A stretch of DNA of 13,453 bases. Origin: Pseudomonadota bacterium (GTDB taxonomy: Bacteria; Desulfobacterota; Syntrophobacteria; Syntrophobacterales; Syntrophobacteraceae). The stretch lies in assembly GCA_023416335.1 (NCBI GenBank), contig JAEZHY010000114.1, positions 1 to 13,453 on the forward strand. Direction: 5' to 3'. Positions within the stretch are counted from its first letter, which is position 1. Every line of letters begins with the position of its first letter. The position numbers and the translations under genes were made by a program. The notes beneath the pieces are model-generated. The model was not told the DNA's origin, ran no database searches, and saw only the letters and a list, made by a program, of their open reading frames with translations. This document shows, piece after piece, positions 6,904 to 13,453 of the stretch.

Positions 6904-7470
6904 ATGCAGCAGCCCAGTTTGAGCCCCGATTTCAGTTTTCTGGAAAGAGCCGAAGCCGCAGGGCCGTTTCATGCGGCTGAATGTTTCCAGTGCCGGAAAT
7001 GTACAAACGGCTGCCCGGCTTCTTTTGAGATGGACCTTTTCCCCGACCAGGTAATCCGCCTGGCTATCCTCGGCCAGAGAGACGAGGTCCTGCGCTCAAA
7101 GACAATCTGGGTCTGCGCGTCCTGCGAGACATGCAGCACCCGGTGTCCGAACGGAGTCCGGATTGCGGAACTCATGGACTATTTCAAGGAACTGGCTATA
7201 AAAGCCGGGGTCGGCGTGGCGCAGCCTCAGGTCGCTGCCCTGCATCAGACTTTCCTCGAAAATGTGCGGCTTACCGGCAGGATTTTCGAGGGCGGTCTCC
7301 TTCCGGCCTACTGGCTCAAAAGCGGACAAATGGGAAGCAAGTTGAAAACCGGCGACCTGCGTAATGAGCTGAAGCAGGGCCTTAAGCTTTTCCGCAAAGG
7401 GCGGCTTGCTCCGATGCCCAGGACCATTAAGGGGAAAGCCGAAGTCAGCGCCATTCTCCGCTCATCCTAA
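6904..7470 (+). CDS. hdrC: Heterodisulfide reductase-type iron-sulfur subunit HdrC
   Basis: This is a cytoplasmic 188-residue protein carrying two [4Fe-4S] clusters, which pass electrons between HdrA and the catalytic HdrB. The motifs are C27-x2-C30-x2-C33-x3-C37-P (CFQCRKCTNGCP) and C71-x2-C74-x2-C77-x3-C81-P (CASCETCSTRCP), the classic HdrC dicluster pattern. Length is normal for HdrC. There is no membrane helix, so this is the soluble HdrABC type rather than the membrane-bound HdrDE type. The ATG at 6904 has GGAG (6887-6890) 13 bases upstream, a rather long spacing. It is the first gene of the operon, with hdrB starting 17 bases after its stop. The substrate in a bacterium is unlikely to be the methanogen CoM-S-S-CoB and is unknown. 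Confidence 0.94.
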   Translation: MQQPSLSPDFSFLERAEAAGPFHAAECFQCRKCTNGCPASFEMDLFPDQVIRLAILGQRDEVLRSKTIWVCASCETCSTRCPNGVRIAELMDYFKELAIKAGVGVAQPQVAALHQTFLENVRLTGRIFEGGLLPAYWLKSGQMGSKLKTGDLRNELKQGLKLFRKGRLAPMPRTIKGKAEVSAILRSS

Positions 7471-7487
7471 TCAGACAGGATCGGATC

Positions 7488-8342
7488 ATGAAGGTAACGT
7501 ATTACCCTGGTTGTTCTCTGGAAGGCACCGCTCGGGACTATGCCGATTCGATCGAGGGGGTTTGTGAGGCCCTGGGGATCGAACTGCAGGAAATTTCCGA
7601 CTGGAACTGCTGCGGAGCGACGGCCGCCCACAGCATAAATCATAAAGCGAGCATCGATCTGCCCGGGCGTAATCTGCAGCTCGCAGGGCAGCTTTCGAAT
7701 GCGGACATGCTGGTTCCATGTCCCCTCTGCTTCAATCGCCTCAAAACCGCGGCGCACGAGCTGGAGGGAAACGGGCACGGATACGGTACCAAACTGTCCG
7801 CCAAGCCGCCGACCATATGGGATCTCGCGAACTTTTTCGCGACCGACGGCATGCTCGAAAAGCTCGCCGCGGGCATCAAGGCGCCCCTTACGGGTCTCAA
7901 GGTCGTCTCCTATTACGGATGTATGGCAAGCAGGCCGCCGGTGGTTACCGGCTCGACCGATTACGAAAATCCGCAGAGCATCGACAAGATAGTCAAAGCT
8001 CTCGGAGCCGTCTCGATCGACTGGCCGTACAAGACCGACTGCTGCGGCGCCAGTCTTATGCTTTCCCGCGGCGATATGGGATTCAAGATGGTTGGGAAGA
8101 TCCTCGACATGGCCAGACGTGTCGGCGCGCAGGCCGTGGTGGTTTCCTGCCAGATGTGCCAGGGAAACCTGGATATGTACCAGGAAAGAATCGAAGCGGA
8201 GACTGGCAAGTTTTTCGGACTTCCGATCATTTATTTTACAGAGTTGATCGGCCTCGCTTATGGTCTGCCGGGTGCGGCGAACTGGCTTTCCCGGCACTTT
8301 GTCGATCCGATTCCTCTGCTCCGGAGATCCAGGCTGGTTTAG
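7488..8342 (+). CDS. hdrB: Heterodisulfide reductase-type catalytic subunit HdrB
   Basis: This is a soluble 284-residue subunit with two CCG domains. In HdrB these bind the noncubane iron-sulfur clusters at which a disulfide is reduced or a thiol pair oxidised. Domain one is C9-x31-C41C42G-x35-C78-x2-C81. Domain two is C145-x39-C185C186G-x34-C221-x2-C224. All ten cysteines of the motif are present, so the protein should be catalytically competent. The ATG at 7488 has ACAGGA (7475-7480) seven bases upstream. It lies between hdrC and hdrA, with 44 bases to the hdrA start, which fits one transcript and one complex. What is reduced in this organism cannot be read from sequence; a low-molecular-weight or protein disulfide is plausible. 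Confidence 0.95.
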   Translation: MKVTYYPGCSLEGTARDYADSIEGVCEALGIELQEISDWNCCGATAAHSINHKASIDLPGRNLQLAGQLSNADMLVPCPLCFNRLKTAAHELEGNGHGYGTKLSAKPPTIWDLANFFATDGMLEKLAAGIKAPLTGLKVVSYYGCMASRPPVVTGSTDYENPQSIDKIVKALGAVSIDWPYKTDCCGASLMLSRGDMGFKMVGKILDMARRVGAQAVVVSCQMCQGNLDMYQERIEAETGKFFGLPIIYFTELIGLAYGLPGAANWLSRHFVDPIPLLRRSRLV

Positions 8343-8386
8343 GGTAAGAGTTCTTCGACCCGGAGATCAAGAAGGTTGAGCATCTC

Positions 8387-11300
8387 ATGTCCAAAAAAAA
8401 GGTAAAGGAAATGCGGCAGGGACAGAAGACCGGCGCAGTGACCGTTGTCGGAGGCGGAATAGCGGGTATTCAGAGCGCTCTGGATATCGCCAATTCCGGA
8501 TTCAAGGTCTATCTGGTGGAGGAGCAGCCCAACATCGGCGGCGTGATGTCGCAGTTGGACAAGACCTTTCCGACCAACGACTGTTCTTCCTGTATGATGG
8601 GCCCGAAACTGGTCGAAATTGCCGGCAACCGAAATATAGAAATCCTGACCAAGACCTCGGTCGAAAAACTTGAAGGCGAGCCCGGGAACTTCACGCTGAC
8701 AGTGAAACGCCATCCCCGGTATGTGCGCGAGGACAAGTGTACCGGTTGCGGTGAATGTGCCAAGGTCTGTCCGATCAACCTACCAGCCAATTTCAATATG
8801 GGCCTGAACGAACGGACGGCTATTTATCGAAACTATCCCCAGGCGATTCCGCCGTCGTTTGCCATCGACAAGATGGACAAATCCCCGTGCGCCAACGCAT
8901 GTCCTGGTTCGGTCAATGCCCACGGCTACGTTGCCCTCATCGCGCAGGGCAGGTATGAGGATGCGATGAAGGTCATCATGAGAAACCTTCCGCTCCCCGG
9001 AGTGCTCGGCCGAATCTGCCCCCACCCCTGCGAAACGGCATGCCGGCGCGGCCAGGTGGATGAGCCCGTCTCGATCTGTGCATTGAAGCGTTTCGTGGCG
9101 GACACGGTGGATGTGGAGACACTGCCTCTCCCTGAAATCGAAAAGAAGCAGGAAAAGATTGCGATCGTCGGATCCGGTCCTGCCGGCCTCACCGCTGCAT
9201 ATTTCCTTGCCCTTGAAGGCTATCAGGTCACGATTTTCGAATCTCTTTCGGTTGCAGGCGGCATGCTGCGGGTGGGTATTCCCGATTACCGACTCCCTCC
9301 AGAAGTCCTGGACAAGGAAGTCAGGGCGATAACGAGACTGGGCGTCGAAATCAAGTATAACATGGCCCTCGGGCGCGATTTCACGATAGACATGCTGTTT
9401 GGGGACGGCTACAAGGCCGTCTACCTCGGAATCGGCGCGCACCAGAGCCTGAAGCTGAATATTCCTGCGGAAGAAGCCGAAGGGGTGATGCACGGCGTCG
9501 ATTTCCTCAGAAGAGTCAACCTCTGCGAATTCGACAGCCTCAAAGGCAAGCGTGTCGTTATCGTCGGCGGCGGCGACGTGGCCATCGATGCCGCCCGGTG
9601 TGCAATGCGCAACGGGGCAGCCAAGGTCAGCATTTTCTATCGGCGGACCCGAAAGGAAATGCCCGCGCGGGAAAACGAAATCGAAGACGCGCTGGCTGAA
9701 GGGATCGAAGTCAGGTATCTGACCGCTCCGCAGCAGATCCTCACGAAAGAAAACAAGGTAATCGGCATCCAGTGCATCCGGATGGAACTGGGCGAACCCG
9801 ATTCCTCCGGCAGACGCAGACCTGTTCCTGTCCCCGGAAGCGAGTTCACGGCGGAATGCGAAGTCGTTATTCCGGCAATCGGCCAGACCCCCGAAACCAA
9901 TTTCCTGGCACAGTCCGAAAAGCTCAAGATCAGCCGCTGGGGAACGATAGAAGTCGATGAAATAACCTACGCAACGAGCCGCAAAGGCGTGTTTGCGGGC
10001 GGCGATGCGCAGTCCGGTCCCTGGGTGGCGATAGGAGCCGTTTCAGCCGGTCGCGAAGCCGCCACCTCAATATCCCGTTTCCTCAAGGGCGAGGACTTGG
10101 CGGAAGGACGCAAGAAGCTGGAGTTGCCTCAGGAGAACTTCAGGCCCATTCCGTCCGATATCGAGAAACAGGCCCGGGCCGAACAGGCCGCGATCACGAT
10201 GGAAAAAAGGAAGGCCGGCTTCTCGGAAGTGGAGCTGGGGCTCACGGAGGCGCAGGCCAGGGCCGAGGCTTCGAAATGTCTCAACTGTATGACCTGCTGC
10301 GAATGCAAAATGTGCGAAGAGGCCTGTCTGGCCAAAGCAATCGAGCACGATATGCAGCCGGAAATCAGGGAACTGAAGACGGGGGCCATAATTTTCTCGC
10401 CCGGCTTCAATACTTTCGATCCGAAGCGGAAGCCTGAATACGGCTACGGCAGGTGGCCGAACGTCGTGACAAGCCTTGAATACGAGCGCATCCTTTCGGC
10501 GGCCGGTCCGTTCCAGGGGCATATACAGCGCCTCTCGGACGGCAAGAAACCGCACAGGATGGCCTGGATCCAGTGCGTCGGTTCGCGCGACAGCGAAATA
10601 GGCCAGGATTACTGCTCCTACGTCTGCTGTATGTACGCAACGAAGCAGGCGATGATCACCAAGGAACACGAAGCCGATATCGACACGACGATCTTCTTCA
10701 TAGACATGCGTGCTCAGGGCAAAGGCTTCGACCGGTTCTACGAACGCGCCCGCGACGAGACGGGAGTGCGGTTCGTCCGCTCCATGATTTCCAGGATCGT
10801 TCCGGTCCCGGAGACCGACAAACTGCTTATCAACTACTCGGATTCCGAGAATGTGATGCGCGAGGAAGAGTTCGACATGATCGTTCTGTCGGTCGGCCTC
10901 TGCGCGAAACCTTCCACTGCGGAACTCGCGCAGAAACTGGGCGTCGATCTCAATCCATTCGGCTTCACGAAGAGCGACCCGATGGACCTGGTTGCCACCA
11001 CGAAGCCGGGCGTCTACGTCTGCGGCGCGGCCCAGGGTCCGAAGGATATTCCGGATTCCGTGCAGCAGGGCAGCAGTGCCGCCGCCTGCGCAACCTCACT
11101 GCTTGCAGATGCGAGAGGGTCGCTCATCGAACCTCCGCCGCAGTACGAGGAGAGGGACGTCAGGGGCGAGCCGCCTCGGATCGGTGTATTTGTCTGCCAC
11201 TGCGGTATAAACATTGCCGGTGTCGTCGATACGGAAGCCGTTGCGGAATACGCGAAAACGCTTCCGGGCGTCGAATATGCGTTCAGTCCGATGTTTGCGT

Positions 11301-12841
11301 GCTCGACCGACCAGCAGAAGGAAATCCGGCGCGCAATACAGGAATACAAGCTGAACCGGTTTGTCGTTGCGTCGTGTACGCCGCGTACGCACGAGCCTCT
11401 TTTCCGCAATACTCTGAAAGAGGCCGGACTCAACCAGTACCTGTTCGAACTGGCAAATATCCGCGAGCACGACTCATGGGTACACCAGGGCGAGCATGAG
11501 CTTGCGACCGAAAAGGCCAAGGACCTCGTCCGGATGTCGGTGTCCAGGGTAAGCCTGCTCGAACCGCTCTACGACTTCTCCTATAACGTTGTCCAGAAGG
11601 CCCTGGTCATCGGCGGCGGGCTTGCCGGTCTGACCGCGGCCCTCTCTGTCGCCGAACAGGGATTCCCTGCATTCCTGGTTGAAAAATCAGATGAACTGGG
11701 CGGCAACGCGCGCAGGCTTTTCTATACGGAAGACGGCGGCGAGCCCAGGAAATACCTCGAAGATCTCATCAGGCAGGTTGAATCCAACAAGCTCATTACG
11801 ATCTACAGGAACGCCGAAGTGACGGCGGTCAAGGGCGCCTGCGGGAACTTCCAGACAACCGTCTCGGTTGCCGGCAAGGAAACGGAACTCTCGCACGGTG
11901 TCGCGATTGTGGCGACCGGCGGTCAGGAGTACAAACCGACGGAATACCTGTACGGCCAGAATCCGAAGGTCGTGACCCAGAAAGAGTTTGAACGGATGCT
12001 TTCAGAGGATCCGACTTCAGCGCGCGCGTATCGGAACGTCACGATGATTCAGTGCGTCGGATCGCGCGAGCCGGACAACTCTTACTGCAGCCGGGTCTGC
12101 TGTACGGCTGCAGTGAAGAACAGCCTGAAGCTGAAAGAACTCAATCCGTCGGCCAATATCTCGGTGCTCTATCGCGATATGCGGACTTTCGGTTTCAAGG
12201 AACTCAATTACCAGGAAGCACGGCGCCAGGGCGTTCGTTTCTTCCGCTACGATGAAGACAGGAAACCCGAAGTGAAGGCAAACGGTGCCGGGGTCGATGT
12301 GACTCTGTTCGATTCCCAGCTCCTCAGGCCGATTACGATCAAGAGCGATCTCCTGGTGCTGAGCGCTGCGATCCGTCCGAGCGAGGATACCAAGAAACTG
12401 GGAGAGACCCTGCGGTTGCCTCTTGATCAGGACGGTTTCTTCCTGGAAGCACATCTCAAACTGCGGCCGCTCGATTTTGCGACTTCAGGATTTTTCCTCT
12501 GCGGTCTTGCGCAGGGACCCAAATTTGCAAACGAGTCCATAGCGCAGGCGCGCGGGGCCGTTTCGAGAGCTGCGACCATACTTTCGCAGAAAGAGATCGT
12601 TGCCGAAGGCGTTATAACCCAGGTCGATCCTGCACTCTGCCGCGCATGCGGAGAATGCGAACAGACCTGTTTGTTCGGTGCAATAAAAGTTACCGAGGTG
12701 GAACGCGGAAAGAAGCAGGCTGTTGTCACGCAAGCGCTTTGCACGGGTTGCGGTGCGTGTAACGCCGCCTGTCCGACCGGTGCGGCCTCACTCGCGCACT
12801 TCCGTGACAAGCAGATCAAGGCTGTGATCCAAGCTCTATAA
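8387..12841 (+). CDS. hdrA: Giant HdrA fusion: HdrA - GltD/NfnB-like - HdrA flavoprotein
   Basis: The protein has 1484 residues, more than twice the usual ~650 for HdrA. HdrA unit one starts with an FAD Rossmann motif (GGGIAG 22-27), CSSC (66-69) and a [4Fe-4S] motif (C118, C121, C124, C128). A GltD/NfnB-like module is inserted next: cysteines C168, C172, C211, C215, C219; GSGPAG (262-267) for FAD; GGGDVAIDAAR (394-404) and YRRTRKEMPA (418-427) for NAD(P)H; GVFAGGD (~534); and a cysteine-rich tail (C631-C647). HdrA unit one then resumes (QCVGSRD from 729, YCSYVCC, CGAAQGPKD ~879). Unit two has CHCG (937-940), GGGLAG (1076-1081), QCVGSRE (from 1222) and two C-terminal ferredoxin motifs (C1418-C1428, C1452-C1462). 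Three FAD sites and many clusters suggest flavin-based electron bifurcation. NAD(P)H as donor or acceptor is inferred. The ATG has GAAGG 11 bases upstream. Confidence 0.95.
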   Translation: MSKKKVKEMRQGQKTGAVTVVGGGIAGIQSALDIANSGFKVYLVEEQPNIGGVMSQLDKTFPTNDCSSCMMGPKLVEIAGNRNIEILTKTSVEKLEGEPGNFTLTVKRHPRYVREDKCTGCGECAKVCPINLPANFNMGLNERTAIYRNYPQAIPPSFAIDKMDKSPCANACPGSVNAHGYVALIAQGRYEDAMKVIMRNLPLPGVLGRICPHPCETACRRGQVDEPVSICALKRFVADTVDVETLPLPEIEKKQEKIAIVGSGPAGLTAAYFLALEGYQVTIFESLSVAGGMLRVGIPDYRLPPEVLDKEVRAITRLGVEIKYNMALGRDFTIDMLFGDGYKAVYLGIGAHQSLKLNIPAEEAEGVMHGVDFLRRVNLCEFDSLKGKRVVIVGGGDVAIDAARCAMRNGAAKVSIFYRRTRKEMPARENEIEDALAEGIEVRYLTAPQQILTKENKVIGIQCIRMELGEPDSSGRRRPVPVPGSEFTAECEVVIPAIGQTPETNFLAQSEKLKISRWGTIEVDEITYATSRKGVFAGGDAQSGPWVAIGAVSAGREAATSISRFLKGEDLAEGRKKLELPQENFRPIPSDIEKQARAEQAAITMEKRKAGFSEVELGLTEAQARAEASKCLNCMTCCECKMCEEACLAKAIEHDMQPEIRELKTGAIIFSPGFNTFDPKRKPEYGYGRWPNVVTSLEYERILSAAGPFQGHIQRLSDGKKPHRMAWIQCVGSRDSEIGQDYCSYVCCMYATKQAMITKEHEADIDTTIFFIDMRAQGKGFDRFYERARDETGVRFVRSMISRIVPVPETDKLLINYSDSENVMREEEFDMIVLSVGLCAKPSTAELAQKLGVDLNPFGFTKSDPMDLVATTKPGVYVCGAAQGPKDIPDSVQQGSSAAACATSLLADARGSLIEPPPQYEERDVRGEPPRIGVFVCHCGINIAGVVDTEAVAEYAKTLPGVEYAFSPMFACSTDQQKEIRRAIQEYKLNRFVVASCTPRTHEPLFRNTLKEAGLNQYLFELANIREHDSWVHQGEHELATEKAKDLVRMSVSRVSLLEPLYDFSYNVVQKALVIGGGLAGLTAALSVAEQGFPAFLVEKSDELGGNARRLFYTEDGGEPRKYLEDLIRQVESNKLITIYRNAEVTAVKGACGNFQTTVSVAGKETELSHGVAIVATGGQEYKPTEYLYGQNPKVVTQKEFERMLSEDPTSARAYRNVTMIQCVGSREPDNSYCSRVCCTAAVKNSLKLKELNPSANISVLYRDMRTFGFKELNYQEARRQGVRFFRYDEDRKPEVKANGAGVDVTLFDSQLLRPITIKSDLLVLSAAIRPSEDTKKLGETLRLPLDQDGFFLEAHLKLRPLDFATSGFFLCGLAQGPKFANESIAQARGAVSRAATILSQKEIVAEGVITQVDPALCRACGECEQTCLFGAIKVTEVERGKKQAVVTQALCTGCGACNAACPTGAASLAHFRDKQIKAVIQAL

Positions 12842-12850
12842 GGAACATCG

Positions 12851-13291
12851 ATGTCCGACACATTTGAACCAAAGATTGTCGCGTTTCTTTGTAACTGGTG
12901 CGCATATGCGGGCGCCGATCTGGCCGGGGTCGCAAGAATGCAGTACCCCACCAATGTACGGCTCATCCGGCTCATGTGCTCCGGTAGAATGAATCATGGT
13001 TTTCTGCTGAGCGCTTTCGAAGCGGGGGCTGACGGCGTGATGGTGTCCGGGTGACACATCGGTGACTGTCATTACCTGGGAGGTAATGAGAAATGCAAGA
13101 AGGTCATCGAGGACACGCATCAGATTCTGAGGCTCCTTGGGATTGACGAACGCTATCTCCGTCTGAAATGGATTTCCGCTTCCGAAGGAAACATTTTTGC
13201 CGACGAGATCCGGGCCTTTACGCAGGAGCTTAAAGGGCTGGGCAGGAATCCCTTGGCAGAAAAGGCGGATTCGGGGGCTGCTGCCGTTTAA
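12851..13291 (+). CDS. mvhD: MvhD-like [2Fe-2S] electron-transfer subunit, selenoprotein (Sec at TGA 13052-13054)
   Basis: MvhD carries a [2Fe-2S] cluster and delivers electrons from a hydrogenase, formate dehydrogenase or other donor to HdrA. The frame reads [11 protein letters not shown] (C14, C17), RLMCSGR (C43), GADGVMVSG, then an in-frame TGA at codon 68, then [14 protein letters not shown] (C73, C82), KWISASEGN, and stops at TAA 13289-13291. This gives 146 residues, the normal MvhD length. Methanogen MvhD has Cys where this TGA falls (GCHxGDCHY), and Sec forms are known in VhuD and some bacterial homologues. Reading TGA as a stop would remove over half of a well-conserved protein, so Sec insertion is the best reading. 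The ATG has AGGA (12841-12844) six bases upstream, overlapping the hdrA stop codon. It follows hdrA by nine bases. A programs-only annotation would wrongly show a 67-residue fragment. Confidence 0.93.
13069..13089 (+). promoter_or_regulatory. Candidate bacterial SECIS stem-loop in mvhD
   Basis: A perfect 8-bp stem, TCATTACC (13069-13076) with GGTAATGA (13082-13089), encloses the 5-base loop TGGGA. The loop begins 22 bases after the TGA, within the range usual for bacterial SECIS elements, which lie in the coding sequence right after the Sec codon and bind SelB. The loop is G-rich as expected. The bulged U of the E. coli fdhF element is not obvious, so the fine structure may differ. The stem also encodes conserved residues, which partly constrains it. 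Confidence 0.7.
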
Positions 13292-13392
13292 CGGACGCGG
13301 TTGGCGGATTTGAAGAAGCCTTTTGCAGAAGACGGTTGCGGGGCTCATTCACAATCTGTGTAGCAGGCCTAAACGCTTGAATGGAACAGGCT

Positions 13393-13453
13393 ATGAAAAT
13401 TAGCAAGGAACAGATTGATTATTGCATGGAATGTGGTGTCTGCACGGGTAGCT
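13393..13453 (+). CDS. Start of an iron-sulfur (HdrC-like or ferredoxin-type) protein, cut by the window edge
   Basis: Only the first 20 codons are present: MKISKEQIDY followed by CMECGVCTGS. The CxxCxxC pattern (C11, C14, C17) is the beginning of a [4Fe-4S] motif like that in HdrC and ferredoxin-domain proteins. The ATG at 13393 has GGA (13383-13385) seven bases upstream. An in-frame ATG at 13381 would add four residues and cannot be excluded. It starts 101 bases after mvhD on the same strand, so it probably belongs to the same transcript and supplies another electron-carrying subunit. Its family cannot be settled from so little sequence. Confidence 0.6.
   Translation, partial: MKISKEQIDYCMECGVCTGS

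Noticed and set aside
10573..11499. 308-codon frame in another phase inside hdrA
   Set aside because: Arg- and Gly-rich shadow of hdrA. The hdrA frame carries all Rossmann and cysteine motifs across this interval.
12851..13054. mvhD as a pseudogene truncated at TGA, or a 67-residue protein
   Set aside because: The same frame continues with conserved MvhD residues to a normal stop, the TGA sits at a conserved Cys position, and a stem-loop follows it. Random decay would not give this pattern.

Overview
The window reads as a piece of chromosome from an anaerobic bacterium, most likely a sulfate reducer or syntroph of the former Deltaproteobacteria. This lineage is an inference. It rests on an HdrABC-MvhD electron-transfer operon, a selenocysteine codon in mvhD, a moderately high G+C content, and small extragenic palindromes of a kind I associate with such genomes. 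There is no rRNA, tRNA, CRISPR array or insertion sequence.

Left part (1-6317): potassium transport and one housekeeping gene. After a short tandem heptamer repeat comes a probable sigma-70-type promoter (157-185). Next is a well-conserved cyclic-di-AMP (ydaO/yuaA) riboswitch aptamer (about 192-320), and then a KimA-like APC-superfamily permease (474-2357). A gene-free stretch (2358-2908) carries several palindromic repeats. The ribosome-assembly GTPase gene der lies on the minus strand (2909-4246). Divergent from it is kup (4443-6317), a proton-coupled K+ uptake permease. Two K+ importers, one behind a c-di-AMP riboswitch, suggest a small potassium or turgor homeostasis locus.

Middle (6318-6903): 586 bases with no convincing gene. 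It holds two strong palindromes and is the upstream region of the next operon.

Right part (6904-13453): a tightly spaced plus-strand operon, hdrC-hdrB-hdrA-mvhD plus the start of a further Fe-S protein cut off by the window edge. HdrB has two complete CCG domains. HdrA is a 1484-residue fusion. A first HdrA unit is interrupted inside its ferredoxin segment by a GltD/NfnB-like FAD/NAD(P)H module, and a second HdrA unit follows. The two HdrA units lack different parts, so together they hold one full set. The mvhD gene has an in-frame TGA at 13052-13054 exactly where the family has a cysteine. The reading frame continues to 13291 with full MvhD homology, and a perfect 8-bp stem-loop lies just after the TGA, so it is best read as a selenoprotein gene. 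The proteins probably form a cytoplasmic flavin-based electron-bifurcating or confurcating complex. It would link NAD(P)H, ferredoxin and a (di)thiol/disulfide, or another partner encoded beyond the right edge.
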